From: Flavobacterium sp.
GTDB taxonomy: Bacteria; Bacteroidota; Bacteroidia; Flavobacteriales; Flavobacteriaceae
Length of the DNA: 29,687 nt
Direction of reading: 5' to 3'
Assembly (NCBI GenBank): GCA_003449615.1
Contig: DMHA01000272.1
Span: forward strand, 3,596-33,282
Of this stretch, positions 1-7,409 are shown piece after piece; position 1 is the first letter of the stretch; each line of letters starts with the position of its first letter. A program made the position numbers and the translations under genes. The notes beneath the pieces were generated by a model, which was not told where the DNA came from, did not search any database, and saw only the letters and a program-made list of their open reading frames with translations.

Positions 1-96
1 AACTATGACCATAACTTGCTTTCTGCCACGAAAATTTTCTGGCAAATTGATTGTCAATTGATTATTATTTACATTATAAACTTGTTTTAATGTCAT
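1..96 (-). CDS. Partial small protein, possible antitoxin (N-terminus only)
   Basis: An open frame on the minus strand starts with ATG at 94-96 and runs off the window edge, giving 32 residues that begin MTLKQVYNVNNNQLTINLPENF. The pattern of a short basic/polar strand followed by 'LTINLPENF' resembles the small DNA-binding antitoxins that often precede PIN toxins in Bacteroidota, but the piece is too short to place in a family. It follows the 84-residue gene on the same strand after a 108-bp gap, so it could be a separate unit. No TAnnTTTG box was found upstream. The gene role is inference and the rest of the frame lies outside the window. Confidence 0.45.
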   Translation of the reverse strand, partial: MTLKQVYNVNNNQLTINLPENFRGRKQVMVIV

Positions 97-204
97 TTTG
101 AAAGTTTTAATGTTAAATTAATTAAACAAAATATTATTTTGATAGTATAAAATAATGAATAATTTTATTGAATTTACATTGCATAATAAACGGTTAATTA
201 TAAA

Positions 205-459
205 TTATTTTTTTAAATACAATCCAATAATCATTAACGCTAACGCAAAAAACAACCCAACAAACCATTTTATCATATCGTTTTTGGCTTCGGTAATTTC
301 TTTTTTTACAAAATCTTTAGTAGCTATTTCGTTTTTATCCTGTCTGATTTCTTCACTTATTGTTTTGTCAATTGCTTCGACAAACTGTTGTGCTTTGTCT
401 TCGTCTAATTTCAATTCATTTCGAAATAAATCGTAAAGTTTTATTGTTGAGGTACTCAT
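205..459 (-). CDS. Small coiled-coil protein with C-terminal membrane anchor
   Basis: This 84-residue protein starts at an ATG only 5 nt after the mvaD stop on the same strand, so the two are probably co-transcribed. Residues 1-60 are charged and helical with heptad character (DLFRNELKLDEDKAQQFVEA). Residues about 64-82 form one hydrophobic segment (WFVGLFFALALMIIGLYL) ending in two lysines. The plan resembles DUF1640/CCDC90-like small membrane coiled-coil proteins. Such proteins are sometimes found near toxin-antitoxin genes, and a possible antitoxin follows here. The function is unknown and no catalytic motif is visible. The inner-membrane location is inferred from the single segment. Confidence 0.7.
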   Translation of the reverse strand: MSTSTIKLYDLFRNELKLDEDKAQQFVEAIDKTISEEIRQDKNEIATKDFVKKEITEAKNDMIKWFVGLFFALALMIIGLYLKK

Positions 460-464
460 AAAAT

Positions 465-1580
465 CTACTTTAGTGTTTGACTTCCAACTCCAATTTCGTC
501 ACAAATGTACTGACCATTTTGACAATAGCCAACTAATTCGTTCTTAATAAATTGCAAAACTTTTTCTCTTGCGTTTTCTGGGTATAAAACGTGAACATTG
601 GCACCGGCATCGAGCGTGAAACAAACCGGGATTTTCGTTTCGTTTCTGTATTTCCAAATTCGATTAATAATTTCCAAAGTATTGGGCTTCATCAAAATAA
701 AATACGGAATCGATGTCATCATCATCGAATGTAAAGTCAAGGCTTCACTTTCGATAATGGTAATGAATTCCTCCAAATTTCCACTTTCGAATACGCTGAT
801 TAATTTGTCTAAATTTTCGTGAGCTTGCTCAAACCGCCTTTCGGCAAATGGATGTCCGTTCATTAAATTATGTCCAACGGAACTCGAAACTTGTTTTTCG
901 CCTTTGTCCACCAATAAAATAGTGTCTTGAAAATTATTGAAATTCTCGTGAATTACGTTTGGAAATTCAACACCAAACAAATCGGAACTTCCTTGAATAT
1001 TGACGTGATTGCCCCAAACCACCACTTTTCCTTTTATACTTCGGCAAGCACTTCCCGAACCCAAACGCGCCAAGAAAGAAGCTTTTTGATAAAAATAATC
1101 CTCGGTCATTTCTGGGTTTAATGCTTTTTCTAAACCCATCAAGTTCATTGCCAAAGCTGCCATTCCCGAAGCTGATGAGGCAATTCCTGAACTGTGCGGA
1201 AAAGTATTTTGGGTATCAATCGTGAAATGATAGTCTTTTAGAAAAGGTAAATAAACTAAAACTCTTTCAAAAAATTGCTCGATTTTTGGTTTGAAATCTT
1301 CTTTTGGTTTTCCTTCAAAAAGCAAGTCGAAAGAGAAATTTCCGTTATTTGGTTTTTTGGCGAAAGCCAATTTCGTAATGGTTTTGCAATTATTCAAGGT
1401 AAAACTCACCGAAGGATTGGCTGGAATTTGCTTCTCCAGTTCGCCTTTCAGGCTCGGGTGCTTGTCTTTTTTCCCCCAATATTTCACTAAAGCAATGTTG
1501 CTTGGCGAACTCCATTGGAAATTGCCGCTTTCTAAAGAATTTGTGTATGGAGATGGAATAAAATCGTTTGCTGAAAACAT
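465..1580 (-). CDS. mvaD: Diphosphomevalonate decarboxylase
   Basis: This GHMP-superfamily enzyme converts mevalonate diphosphate plus ATP to isopentenyl diphosphate, CO2, ADP and phosphate, the last step of the classical mevalonate pathway. The N-terminal motif SNIALVKYWGKKD (about residues 27-39) is typical of the family. The ATP-binding serine-rich stretch SSGIASSASGMAAL and the later LGSGSACRSIKG also match. The length of 371 residues is slightly above the usual 320-350. A TTG lies one codon upstream, but the ATG at 1578-1580 is the more likely start. A TAnnTTTG box on the minus strand at 1596-1603 lies 15 nt upstream. Flavobacteriaceae are known to use the mevalonate route. Confidence 0.95.
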   Translation of the reverse strand: MFSANDFIPSPYTNSLESGNFQWSSPSNIALVKYWGKKDKHPSLKGELEKQIPANPSVSFTLNNCKTITKLAFAKKPNNGNFSFDLLFEGKPKEDFKPKIEQFFERVLVYLPFLKDYHFTIDTQNTFPHSSGIASSASGMAALAMNLMGLEKALNPEMTEDYFYQKASFLARLGSGSACRSIKGKVVVWGNHVNIQGSSDLFGVEFPNVIHENFNNFQDTILLVDKGEKQVSSSVGHNLMNGHPFAERRFEQAHENLDKLISVFESGNLEEFITIIESEALTLHSMMMTSIPYFILMKPNTLEIINRIWKYRNETKIPVCFTLDAGANVHVLYPENAREKVLQFIKNELVGYCQNGQYICDEIGVGSQTLK

Positions 1581-1595
1581 CAATTAAAATTTTGG

Positions 1596-1603
1596 CAAAG
1601 ATA
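1596..1603 (-). promoter_or_regulatory. Putative -7 box of mvaD
   Basis: The minus strand reads TATCTTTG, an exact match to the Bacteroidota -7 consensus TAnnTTTG, 15 nt before the mvaD ATG. No convincing -33 TTG is seen at the normal distance. Confidence 0.5.
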
Positions 1604-1688
1604 CTGATTTCTTTTGTTTGTGAAATTAGTCCACGGCATTCGCTTTTAAAACTAAATGCTACTATGTATTTTATCAAATTATGTAATT

Positions 1689-1790
1689 GGCACACGGATT
1701 ATACAGATTCGCACGGATTTCTTATCTATGAATTAGCAAAAAGAATGAGAATTTGTGTAAAATTCGTCAAATCTGTGTCATCTGTGTGCC
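1689..1790. repeat. Inverted-repeat element of the CACGGATT/ATCTGTGTG type
   Basis: The spacer between mvaD and tspO (1581-1888) is mostly this element. Its left end begins GGCACACGGATTATACAGAT. Its right end is the inverted, related CATCTGTGTGCC, and the two ends match at 19 of 23 positions. The right end (1769-1792) is identical over 24 bp, in inverse orientation, to 18845-18868. It is a short dispersed repeat with no coding capacity. Confidence 0.7.
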
Positions 1791-1867
1791 ATTATATACA
1801 ACTTGAAATATCTTGTCAATAACCAAAATCTTAAAAGCGAATGCCCTTAATTAGTCAAAGTTTTGAT

Positions 1868-1875
1868 TAAATTTG
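1868..1875 (+). promoter_or_regulatory. Putative -7 box of tspO
   Basis: TAAATTTG matches TAnnTTTG and lies 13 nt before the tspO ATG, implying a very short 5' leader. No clear -33 TTG is present. Confidence 0.4.
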
Positions 1876-1888
1876 TAAAAAATACATT

Positions 1889-2365
1889 ATGAACAAAATT
1901 TCTAAAATTCTCGTTGTGGTTGCCACTTGTTTGGTAATTGGTTATTTCTCTGGGATGGTAACTCGTTCTGCCATTACCACTTGGTATCCCACCTTGGTCA
2001 AACCTAGTTTTAATCCGCCGAATTGGATTTTTGCACCCGTTTGGACTATGCTTTACGTGATGATGGGAGTTGCAGCTGGATTGGTTTGGGATCGAATAGA
2101 GCAACAAAAAGAAGCGGTCAAAAACGCCTTGCTGTTCTTCGCCATTCAATTGGCATTGAATGCTTTGTGGTCGTTTTTGTTTTTTGGATTGGAAAACCCA
2201 ATGTTGGCAGGTTTGGAAATAATAATCTTATGGTTGATGATTTTTGAAACTTATATCAAATTTTCGAAAATCAATAGAATTGCGGGTTATTTATTGATTC
2301 CCTACTTGATGTGGGTAAGTTTTGCCAGTATTTTGAATGCGAGTATTTGGTGGTTGAACCGATAA
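1889..2365 (+). CDS. tspO: TspO/MBR family membrane protein
   Basis: TspO proteins are small five-helix membrane proteins that bind tetrapyrroles and other hydrophobic ligands and are linked to oxidative and light stress responses. The 158-residue length is normal. The family signature is clear: TTWYPTLVKPSFNPPNWIF (about residues 30-48) with the conserved W, P and PP-x-W-x-F, followed by PVWTMLYVMMGVAAGLVW. Later helices contain the typical LNALWSFLFFG and W-rich C-terminal segments. It stands alone on the plus strand between mvaD and the convergent fbp and ends at a strong hairpin. The ligand in this organism cannot be read from sequence. Confidence 0.93.
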   Translation: MNKISKILVVVATCLVIGYFSGMVTRSAITTWYPTLVKPSFNPPNWIFAPVWTMLYVMMGVAAGLVWDRIEQQKEAVKNALLFFAIQLALNALWSFLFFGLENPMLAGLEIIILWLMIFETYIKFSKINRIAGYLLIPYLMWVSFASILNASIWWLNR

Positions 2366-2380
2366 TTATAGAACTTTATT

Positions 2381-2420
2381 AAACCAAACAAGTTCACAAA
2401 TTAGTGAGTTTGTTTGGTTT
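2381..2420 (+). terminator. Hairpin terminator between tspO and fbp
   Basis: A 17-bp stem (2381-2397 with 2404-2420), including two G-U type pairs and a 6-nt loop, is built from AAACCAAACAAGTTCAC and its partner, followed by TTA. It lies 15 bp after the tspO stop and 8 bp beyond the 3' end of the convergent fbp, so it could stop transcription from both sides. Confidence 0.75.
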
Positions 2421-2427
2421 TTAGGTT

Positions 2428-3447
2428 TTAGTATTTACTTAATTTGGCCAGTCTTATACAATCTTCGACCTTCTCTACCATATTGTAACTTCCACAAAAG
2501 AAAGGCGCTCTTTCGTGTAATTCTTTTGGTTGAATTTCCATTATTCTATGCAATCCATCCGATGCTTTTCCGCCCGCTTGTTCTACAATAAATGCCATTG
2601 GATTACATTCATAAAGCAATCGTAACTTCCCTTTAGGAGACTTTGAACTCGTTGGATACAAATAAATGCCACCTTTGAGCATATTTCTGTGAATGTCAGA
2701 AACCAAGCTTCCTATATATCTCGAAGTGTATGGTCTTTCCTCTTCTTCGAGTTGGCAATATTTGATGTAATCTTTTACACCCTGCGGAAAATGAACGTAA
2801 TTTCCTTCGTTAATAGAGTAAATTATGCCATCTTTTGGAAATTGAATATTAGGATGCGAAAGGTAAAAAGTTCCAATAGCAGGATTTAAGGTGAACCCAT
2901 TTACGCCTTGTCCAGTAGTATAAACTAGCATTGTCGAGGTGCCATAGATGACATAACCAGCAGCAACTTGATTGATACCGGGTTGCAAAAAATCTTCGAT
3001 TGTTACTGGAGTTCCTATTGGAGAAATTCTTCGGTAAACCGAAAAAATTGTTCCTACCGAAACATTTACATCAATATTCGAGGATCCATCAAGGGGATCC
3101 ATCAATACTATATATTTATTATTATGACTCTTGTCTGATCCTTCTACAGTAATATATTCATCATTTTCTTCGGAGGCGATACCACAAACAATCTCTCGAT
3201 TGATGAGGGTTTGAATAAATACTTCATTGGCATAAACATCTAATTTTTGCTGATTTTCTCCTTGAATATTTTGTGCTCCAGCCGCCCCAATGATATCTAC
3301 TAATCCCGCTTTATTCACTTTATAGTTAACCACTTTAGCGGCTAAACGAATGGAATTGATAATTCGAGATAATTCGCCCGATGAATATTGGAATGCTGAT
3401 TGGTTTTCGATAATATATTCTCCTAAAGTTTTGTTGCTTTGTTCCAT
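2428..3447 (-). CDS. fbp: Fructose-1,6-bisphosphatase, class I
   Basis: The enzyme hydrolyses fructose 1,6-bisphosphate to fructose 6-phosphate in gluconeogenesis in the cytoplasm. The 339-residue length is normal for class I. The metal-binding signature is intact: CGIASEEND (residues 88-96, with E93/E94) and [12 protein letters not shown] (115-126) with its aspartates and GSS. The sugar-phosphate region [24 protein letters not shown] and the C-terminal [20 protein letters not shown] are also typical. It is transcribed toward tspO. A 24-bp palindrome lies 27 bp upstream of the start. Confidence 0.97.
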   Translation of the reverse strand: MEQSNKTLGEYIIENQSAFQYSSGELSRIINSIRLAAKVVNYKVNKAGLVDIIGAAGAQNIQGENQQKLDVYANEVFIQTLINREIVCGIASEENDEYITVEGSDKSHNNKYIVLMDPLDGSSNIDVNVSVGTIFSVYRRISPIGTPVTIEDFLQPGINQVAAGYVIYGTSTMLVYTTGQGVNGFTLNPAIGTFYLSHPNIQFPKDGIIYSINEGNYVHFPQGVKDYIKYCQLEEEERPYTSRYIGSLVSDIHRNMLKGGIYLYPTSSKSPKGKLRLLYECNPMAFIVEQAGGKASDGLHRIMEIQPKELHERAPFFCGSYNMVEKVEDCIRLAKLSKY

Positions 3448-3474
3448 AATGAAATCGTTGTAGTTGCTTTGAAG

Positions 3475-3498
3475 TCACAAATATCCGAATATTTGTGA
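3475..3498. promoter_or_regulatory. 24-bp palindrome upstream of fbp
   Basis: TCACAAATAT and ATATTTGTGA form perfect 10-bp arms around CCGA in the divergent fbp/GNAT spacer. The position 27-51 bp before the fbp ATG suits an operator or a core promoter element of fbp. No exact TAnnTTTG is seen on the minus strand, although the arm contains the near match GATATTTG. Confidence 0.45.
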
Positions 3499-3536
3499 AA
3501 TTAATAATATTTTATTTCTATCAATTGTTAGAATAG

Positions 3537-3544
3537 TATATTTG
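3537..3544 (+). promoter_or_regulatory. Putative -7 box of the GNAT gene
   Basis: TATATTTG matches TAnnTTTG 35 nt before the ATG at 3580, a normal leader distance. The -33 element is weak. Confidence 0.45.
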
Positions 3545-3579
3545 CTATTATTTGTAAAATTTAATTTCTATTACATTAA

Positions 3580-4059
3580 ATGAATATAAGAAAAGGAAAT
3601 CCTGAAGATATGGAGGCCGTTTTAAGTCTCATCAAGGAGTTGGCCGTTTTTGAAAACGAACCCAACGCAGTTGTGATTACCGTTGACGATTTAGTTCGTG
3701 ATGGTTTTTCTTCAACGCCTTTATTTCATATTTTTGTGGCTGAAATGGAATCGAAAATAATAGGAATAGCTTTGTATTATTACCGTTATTCCACTTGGAA
3801 AGGAAAAACCATTCACTTGGAAGATTTGGTGGTAAAAGAAAATAGGCGAGGTTCAGGAGTAGGATTTGCCTTGTATTCTGAAATCATAAAACAAGGCAAG
3901 AAAGATAAAGTGCGAAGAATAGAATGGAACGTTCTCGATTGGAATACGCCAGCAATTAATTTCTATAAAAATTCAGGCGCAAAAATATTAGACGATTGGA
4001 AAGTGGCACAAATGGACGAAGAAGCCATCAATTATTTCGTTGACAATAAGATAAAATAA
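3580..4059 (+). CDS. GNAT family N-acetyltransferase (diamine acetyltransferase-like)
   Basis: A 159-residue single-domain GNAT acetyltransferase. The start MNIRKGNPEDMEAVLSLIKE and FENEPNAV resemble the spermidine/spermine N1-acetyltransferase (SAT1) branch. The acetyl-CoA pyrophosphate loop is visible as RRGSGVG (residues 89-95) after the strand LEDLVVKEN. The C-terminal WNVLDWNTPAINFYKNSGAK contains the usual motif-B strand, helix and N-x-x-A-x-x-F/Y. By analogy it may acetylate polyamines or other amines, but substrate cannot be decided from sequence. It is monocistronic or loosely followed by lysC after a repeat-filled gap of 173 bp. Confidence 0.88.
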   Translation: MNIRKGNPEDMEAVLSLIKELAVFENEPNAVVITVDDLVRDGFSSTPLFHIFVAEMESKIIGIALYYYRYSTWKGKTIHLEDLVVKENRRGSGVGFALYSEIIKQGKKDKVRRIEWNVLDWNTPAINFYKNSGAKILDDWKVAQMDEEAINYFVDNKIK

Positions 4060-4063
4060 AGTT

Positions 4064-4095
4064 CCTCACCCCAGCCCTCTCCAAAGGAGAGGGAG
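4064..4095. repeat. Dispersed CCCCAGCCCTCTCC repeat, copy 1
   Basis: This 32-bp stretch begins 5 bp after the GNAT stop and is identical to 14553-14584. It contains an 8-bp stem (CCCTCTCC/GGAGAGGG) with an AAA loop. Similarity to the second copy continues for roughly 25 bp more (ATTGGT at the same offset). Besides being a dispersed repeat, the hairpin could end GNAT transcription. Confidence 0.8.
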
Positions 4096-4190
4096 CCGAA
4101 ACAGGAAAACATTGGTGGTCGCATCCAAAAAACAATTAGAAAAAGAAACAAGAAACATATTAATTACAGGGGTTTCAAGATTCAGCAATC

Positions 4191-4225
4191 AATCTGAAAT
4201 CTGAAATCTGAAATCTGCAATCTAA
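4191..4225 (+). repeat. Heptamer tandem repeat (AATCTGA)x5 before lysC
   Basis: Five 7-bp units run in tandem: three AATCTGA, then AATCTGC, then AATCTAA. The array ends 7 nt before the lysC ATG and therefore occupies its expected translation-initiation leader. Confidence 0.85.
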
Positions 4226-4232
4226 AATTAAA

Positions 4233-5489
4233 ATGAGAGTATTCAAATTTGGTGGCGCCTCTGTGAAAGACGCCGATGGAATAAAAAACGTATATGACGT
4301 TTTGCAAAAAGTAGGTTACGAAGATGTATTGCTGGTGGTTTCTGCTATGGGGAAAACGACAAATGCACTCGAAGAGGTAATCAAAAATTATTTCGAAAAA
4401 TCAGAAGAATTGAATTCATCGGTGCAAGAAGTAAAAAAATACCACAATCAAATTTTGTTGGATTTATTTGAAGACGAAAAAAACGAGGTTTTTGCAGCTG
4501 TAAAATCATTGTTTTCTGAATTAGAATATTTTTTAGCCCACAACAAATCACCCAATTATAATTTTGTTTATGACCAAATTGTGAGTTATGGCGAATTGAT
4601 TTCGACTACCATTTTGAGCCATTTTATGAATTATATGGGCATAAAAACCCAATGGCTTGACGTTCGCAATTTCATCAAAACCAATTCAAATTACCGAGAT
4701 GCCGAAGTAGATTGGGAATTAACCCAAGCCAATATTTCTAAAAACGTAAAGAAAAAAATGCTGAACATTACCCAAGGATTTTTGGGTTCGGACGAAAATA
4801 ATTTTACCACCACCTTAGGTCGTGAGGGCTCCGATTACACCGCTGGAATTTTTGCCTATTGCCTCAATGCCGAAAGTGTAACCATCTGGAAAGACGTTCC
4901 GGGCGTGATGAATGCCGACCCGAGATATTTTGAAAACGCGAGTTTGCTCAGTCATATTTCCTATCGTGAAGCCATAGAAATGGCGTTTTATGGAGCAACA
5001 GTTATTCACCCAAAAACTTTGCAACCTTTGCAAAAAAAGGAAATTCCTTTGTATGTAAAATCATTTATAAATCCAATGTTGGCGGGAACTTGCGTGTCTA
5101 AAGGTTCTGACTCGGACTGGCAAATTCCTAGTTTTATTGTCAAAAGAAATCAGCTTTTGATTTCGCTTTCTTCGATAGATTTCTCCTTCATTATGGAAGA
5201 AAACATCAGCGAAATCTTTGCTTTATTTCACCAATTCAAATTGAAAGTAAATCTAATTCAGAATTCAGCCATCAGTTTTTCGGTTTGTGTAGAAGACAAA
5301 TTTGGTAATTTCAAGGATTTGAATCCTATTCTTTCCAAAAAATTCAAAGTCGATTTTGATGAAGATGTCACGCTTTACACCATCCGCCATTTTAATGATA
5401 AAGCTGCACAAACCGTAGAACACAACAAAACTGTTTTGCTAAAACAAGTAAGCCGTGAGACAATGCAGGTTGTTACTAAGGAAGGTTAA
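4233..5489 (+). CDS. lysC: Aspartate kinase
   Basis: The enzyme phosphorylates L-aspartate, the committed step toward lysine, threonine and methionine (and diaminopimelate). The 418-residue monofunctional form begins MRVFKFGGASV, the amino-acid-kinase nucleotide loop (usually KFGGTSV; Ala replaces Thr/Ser here). It contains TLGREGSDYTAGIFAYCL and the VTIWKDVPGVMNADPR signature of aspartokinases, then EAIEMAFYGATVIHPKTLQPL. Residues after about 300 form an ACT-type regulatory region (LLISLSSIDFSFIMEENISE), which suggests allosteric control by an end product. The ATG at 4233 is directly preceded by a heptamer tandem repeat. It converges on the vapC remnant with a 10-bp gap and no clear terminator. 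Confidence 0.94.
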   Translation: MRVFKFGGASVKDADGIKNVYDVLQKVGYEDVLLVVSAMGKTTNALEEVIKNYFEKSEELNSSVQEVKKYHNQILLDLFEDEKNEVFAAVKSLFSELEYFLAHNKSPNYNFVYDQIVSYGELISTTILSHFMNYMGIKTQWLDVRNFIKTNSNYRDAEVDWELTQANISKNVKKKMLNITQGFLGSDENNFTTTLGREGSDYTAGIFAYCLNAESVTIWKDVPGVMNADPRYFENASLLSHISYREAIEMAFYGATVIHPKTLQPLQKKEIPLYVKSFINPMLAGTCVSKGSDSDWQIPSFIVKRNQLLISLSSIDFSFIMEENISEIFALFHQFKLKVNLIQNSAISFSVCVEDKFGNFKDLNPILSKKFKVDFDEDVTLYTIRHFNDKAAQTVEHNKTVLLKQVSRETMQVVTKEG

Positions 5490-5499
5490 TTTGGAAATA

Positions 5500-5883
5500 T
5501 TAAGAATTTTCTCCTTCAAATAATTTTATTTTTGGGATAAATTTAAAATCTTTAGAATTTAAGGTGTATAGCGGAATGTTATGAAATAAAGCGGTTGCAG
5601 CAATTAAGGCATCAGGAAGTGAAAGTTTATGAGAAAGTGAATATTTTTCAACTAAATCGACTGATAGTACAGATATGTTTGCTTCGATTGGTAATACAAT
5701 TAAACTATCAATATCATTCCGAATGGCTTGTAATTCTTTTTTATTTCTTGCTCCATACAGCAATTCGGCACAACTCACATCAGAAATAGCGGCATTTTGT
5801 TGGCCAATATTCTTAAAAATTTCAATTATAGTTTCATTTCACCTATAAATTTCTATAAAAATATTTGTGTCGCACAGTATCAT
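5500..5883 (-). pseudogene. VapC-like PIN-domain toxin interrupted by an in-frame TGA
   Basis: Reading from the ATG at 5881-5883 gives MILCDTNIFIEIYR, then TGA (5839-5841), then NETIIEIFKNIGQQ and onward in the same frame to SCAELLYGARNKKELQ and the end at 5500. The full frame would be 127 codons, normal for VapC. PIN acidic residues are present on both sides of the stop: D5 in CDTN before it, and E in SCAEL, D in LPDALIAAT and D in NSKDF after it. TGA differs from GGA (Gly) by one base, and YRG would fit well. A GTG at 5776-5778 could start a 92-residue fragment that lacks D5, so it would probably be an inactive nuclease. The antitoxin gene lies 1 nt upstream. Confidence 0.8.
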
Positions 5884-5884
5884 A

Positions 5885-6094
5885 TTATCTGCTCCAAGCT
5901 TTGTTGCGAAGTTCTTTTGAGTCAACAGAATAATCACTCCATAAACCAGTTGAAAGCGAAAAAGATTTTTGCTTTTTAGCTGCTTTACGAGTACTTGTTT
6001 TCAGCTCTGCTTCAATATTCCAAGTTTTTAAAAAAATAAGCAAAGCTTCTAATTTATTTTTTTCTAAATCGTTTTTAAAAATAAGTTGAGTCAT
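5885..6094 (-). CDS. Probable antitoxin partner of the VapC-like gene
   Basis: A 69-residue basic protein, with the ATG at 6092-6094 preferred to an upstream TTG. It ends one base before the toxin ATG, the tight layout of vapBC operons. The sequence (MTQLIFKNDLEKNKLEALLI, then a Lys-rich middle, then LSTGLWSDYSVDSKELRNKAW) resembles short Bacteroidota antitoxins in which an N-terminal segment is followed by a linker and a C-terminal toxin-binding tail ending near 'R..AW'. No recognised DNA-binding family is certain. A TAnnTTTG box lies at 6118-6125. If the toxin is dead, this gene may persist as a solitary regulator or protect against related toxins. Confidence 0.7.
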   Translation of the reverse strand: MTQLIFKNDLEKNKLEALLIFLKTWNIEAELKTSTRKAAKKQKSFSLSTGLWSDYSVDSKELRNKAWSR

Positions 6095-6117
6095 ATTCAA
6101 AAAAATTAAATGCTACA

Positions 6118-6125
6118 CAAAGTTA
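6118..6125 (-). promoter_or_regulatory. Putative -7 box of the toxin-antitoxin pair
   Basis: The minus strand reads TAACTTTG (TAnnTTTG) 23 nt before the antitoxin ATG. Confidence 0.4.
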
Positions 6126-6216
6126 CGAAAAAATATGAAAGTTAACATTTCTTTGCTTTAGCAACAAATTTCTTTATTTAAGGCATTTAGTTTGCTTATT
6201 CAACGACAAAGAATTA

Positions 6217-6250
6217 CCAATTATTAATACTACTTTTGAAACTTTCGAGT
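6217..6250 (+). repeat. 34-bp promoter-like module, copy 1
   Basis: It matches 7673-7706 at 33 of 34 positions, in the same orientation. It contains TACTTTTG (6231-6238), an exact TAnnTTTG box. The nearest downstream gene is about 300 bp away. Confidence 0.75.
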
Positions 6251-6521
6251 GAGCAAACCACCCGAAAAGATTCGGGCGGGAGCTGGGAAATCTTATACGA
6301 TTTTTTAAAAAAAACTATTGCCAAAACGATAGCAGCTTTTGATTAAATTGTTTACAAAACACGAGAATTGATAAGATCTTATAGAAGTTTTCAAAGAAAT
6401 CAAAAGGTCAAGAAGAGATATTCGCAACATTATAAACCACATTAAAAATCCTTAAGGAAACGACATAGTTTAATAAATTATAAAAATCTCATTGTAAATA
6501 TATTACTTTACCTTTTTTTTA

Positions 6522-6529
6522 TACATTTG
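6522..6529 (+). promoter_or_regulatory. Putative -7 box of the EF-hand protein gene
   Basis: TACATTTG matches TAnnTTTG and lies 25 nt before the ATG at 6555. The nearest upstream TTG (6492-6494) is farther away than the usual spacing. Confidence 0.45.
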
Positions 6530-6554
6530 AATCTCAATTTTAAATCTTAAAACA

Positions 6555-7112
6555 ATGTTCGAACAATTAACTCAATTAGTGCAACAATATGGAAACGAAG
6601 CTGTTGTAAAAAACACTGCCATTCCGAATGAGCAAAACCAAGCCGTATTAGACGAAGCCGGAAGCAGCATCTTTTCAGGTCTAAAAGATATGGCCGCTAG
6701 CGGTAATTTTGGAGATTTAGCAGGAATGCTCTCAGGAAAAACACCTATTGATATGAACAACCCTGTTGTTGCAGCGTTATCTGAAAAAGTAACAGGAAAT
6801 TTAGGCTCTAAGTTTGGACTATCAAACGAAGATGCTGGTGGAGTTGCTAGTGGATTAATTCCTCAAATTTTGAGCGGATTAGTGAACAAAGCCCAAGATC
6901 CAAACCAACCGGGATTTAACATTAATGAATTGATTGAAGGAATTTCTGGCGGAAATAGTTCAGGACTAATGGAGGCTGTTTCAAAATATGGTGGACAATT
7001 TGGCTTGGACCAAGATGGCGATGGCCAAGTAGGAATGAGCGATGCTATTGCTGCAGTAACCAAAAAAAGTGGCGGGATTGGCGGTCTATTCGGGAAACTT
7101 TTTGGTAAATAA
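6555..7112 (+). CDS. Uncharacterised Gly-rich protein with one EF-hand-type loop
   Basis: This 185-residue protein has no signal peptide. Residues 1-65 are helical and mention no known motif. Residues 65-140 are rich in Gly, Asn and Ser (LSGKTPIDMNNPVVAALSEK, then GLSNEDAGGVASGLIPQIL), resembling small DUF937-like proteins. Residues 152-163 read DQDGDGQVGMSD, which fits the 12-residue EF-hand calcium loop (D-x-D-x-D-G-x-[IV]-x-x-x-D). The C-terminus repeats glycine-phenylalanine (GGIGGLFGKLFGK), which could be amphipathic. It is a single-gene unit with its own promoter and a strong terminator, which suggests it is well expressed. Calcium binding is likely from the motif; the biological role is unknown. 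Confidence 0.85.
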   Translation: MFEQLTQLVQQYGNEAVVKNTAIPNEQNQAVLDEAGSSIFSGLKDMAASGNFGDLAGMLSGKTPIDMNNPVVAALSEKVTGNLGSKFGLSNEDAGGVASGLIPQILSGLVNKAQDPNQPGFNINELIEGISGGNSSGLMEAVSKYGGQFGLDQDGDGQVGMSDAIAAVTKKSGGIGGLFGKLFGK

Positions 7113-7132
7113 TTTTAAATCAATTCATTGTT

Positions 7133-7169
7133 AAAAAAAGTCGTTTGTGTAGTGCAAACGACTTTTTTT
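7133..7169 (+). terminator. Rho-independent terminator after the EF-hand protein gene
   Basis: A perfect 15-bp stem (AAAAAAAGTCGTTTG paired with its complement at 7155-7169) with loop TGTAGTG ends in seven T residues. It starts 20 bp after the stop at 7112. Confidence 0.92.
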
Positions 7170-7409
7170 ATAGTAGAAATTACTACCCACAATGTGGGAA
7201 GTCACTGGACTTGTGCCTAATCCTAAATGCCACTACAATTATTAAAATCGTTTCAAAGCTAACTTAATTATGCAAATAACCCTTTCATTGCAAGACAATA
7301 AAACTACACTTGTTTTAGAGTTGTAGTTTCTGGATTTGTTTTTAATTATTGTTGTGGGTGCGAAGGTCAGGAGACATTCGAATAGCACCCTGCTTGAAAA
7401 TACTTTTAA

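Larger units (their letters stand above)
6095..6554. other. 460-bp non-coding spacer
   Basis: No credible gene is seen. The spacer holds the antitoxin promoter, a 34-bp module (6217-6250) repeated at 7673-7706, a small hairpin CCCGAA/TTCGGG around 6262-6277, and the promoter of the next gene at its right end. Confidence 0.6.

Noticed and set aside
155..436. A 93-residue plus-strand frame opposite the small membrane protein
   Set aside because: It is the reverse side of the better supported minus-strand gene, with low-complexity composition.
1390..1695. A 101-residue minus-strand frame overlapping mvaD
   Set aside because: It overlaps a clear enzyme gene in another frame and has no recognisable domain.
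3479..3497. A fifth member of the TATCCGATA operator family near fbp
   Set aside because: It reads ATATCCGAATAT, with an even-spaced centre, and lacks the TATC-N-GATA core, so it is a different palindrome.
5839..5841. TGA in vapC as selenocysteine or programmed recoding
   Set aside because: No SECIS-like hairpin was seen directly after it, PIN toxins do not use selenocysteine, and one base change gives a fitting Gly codon.
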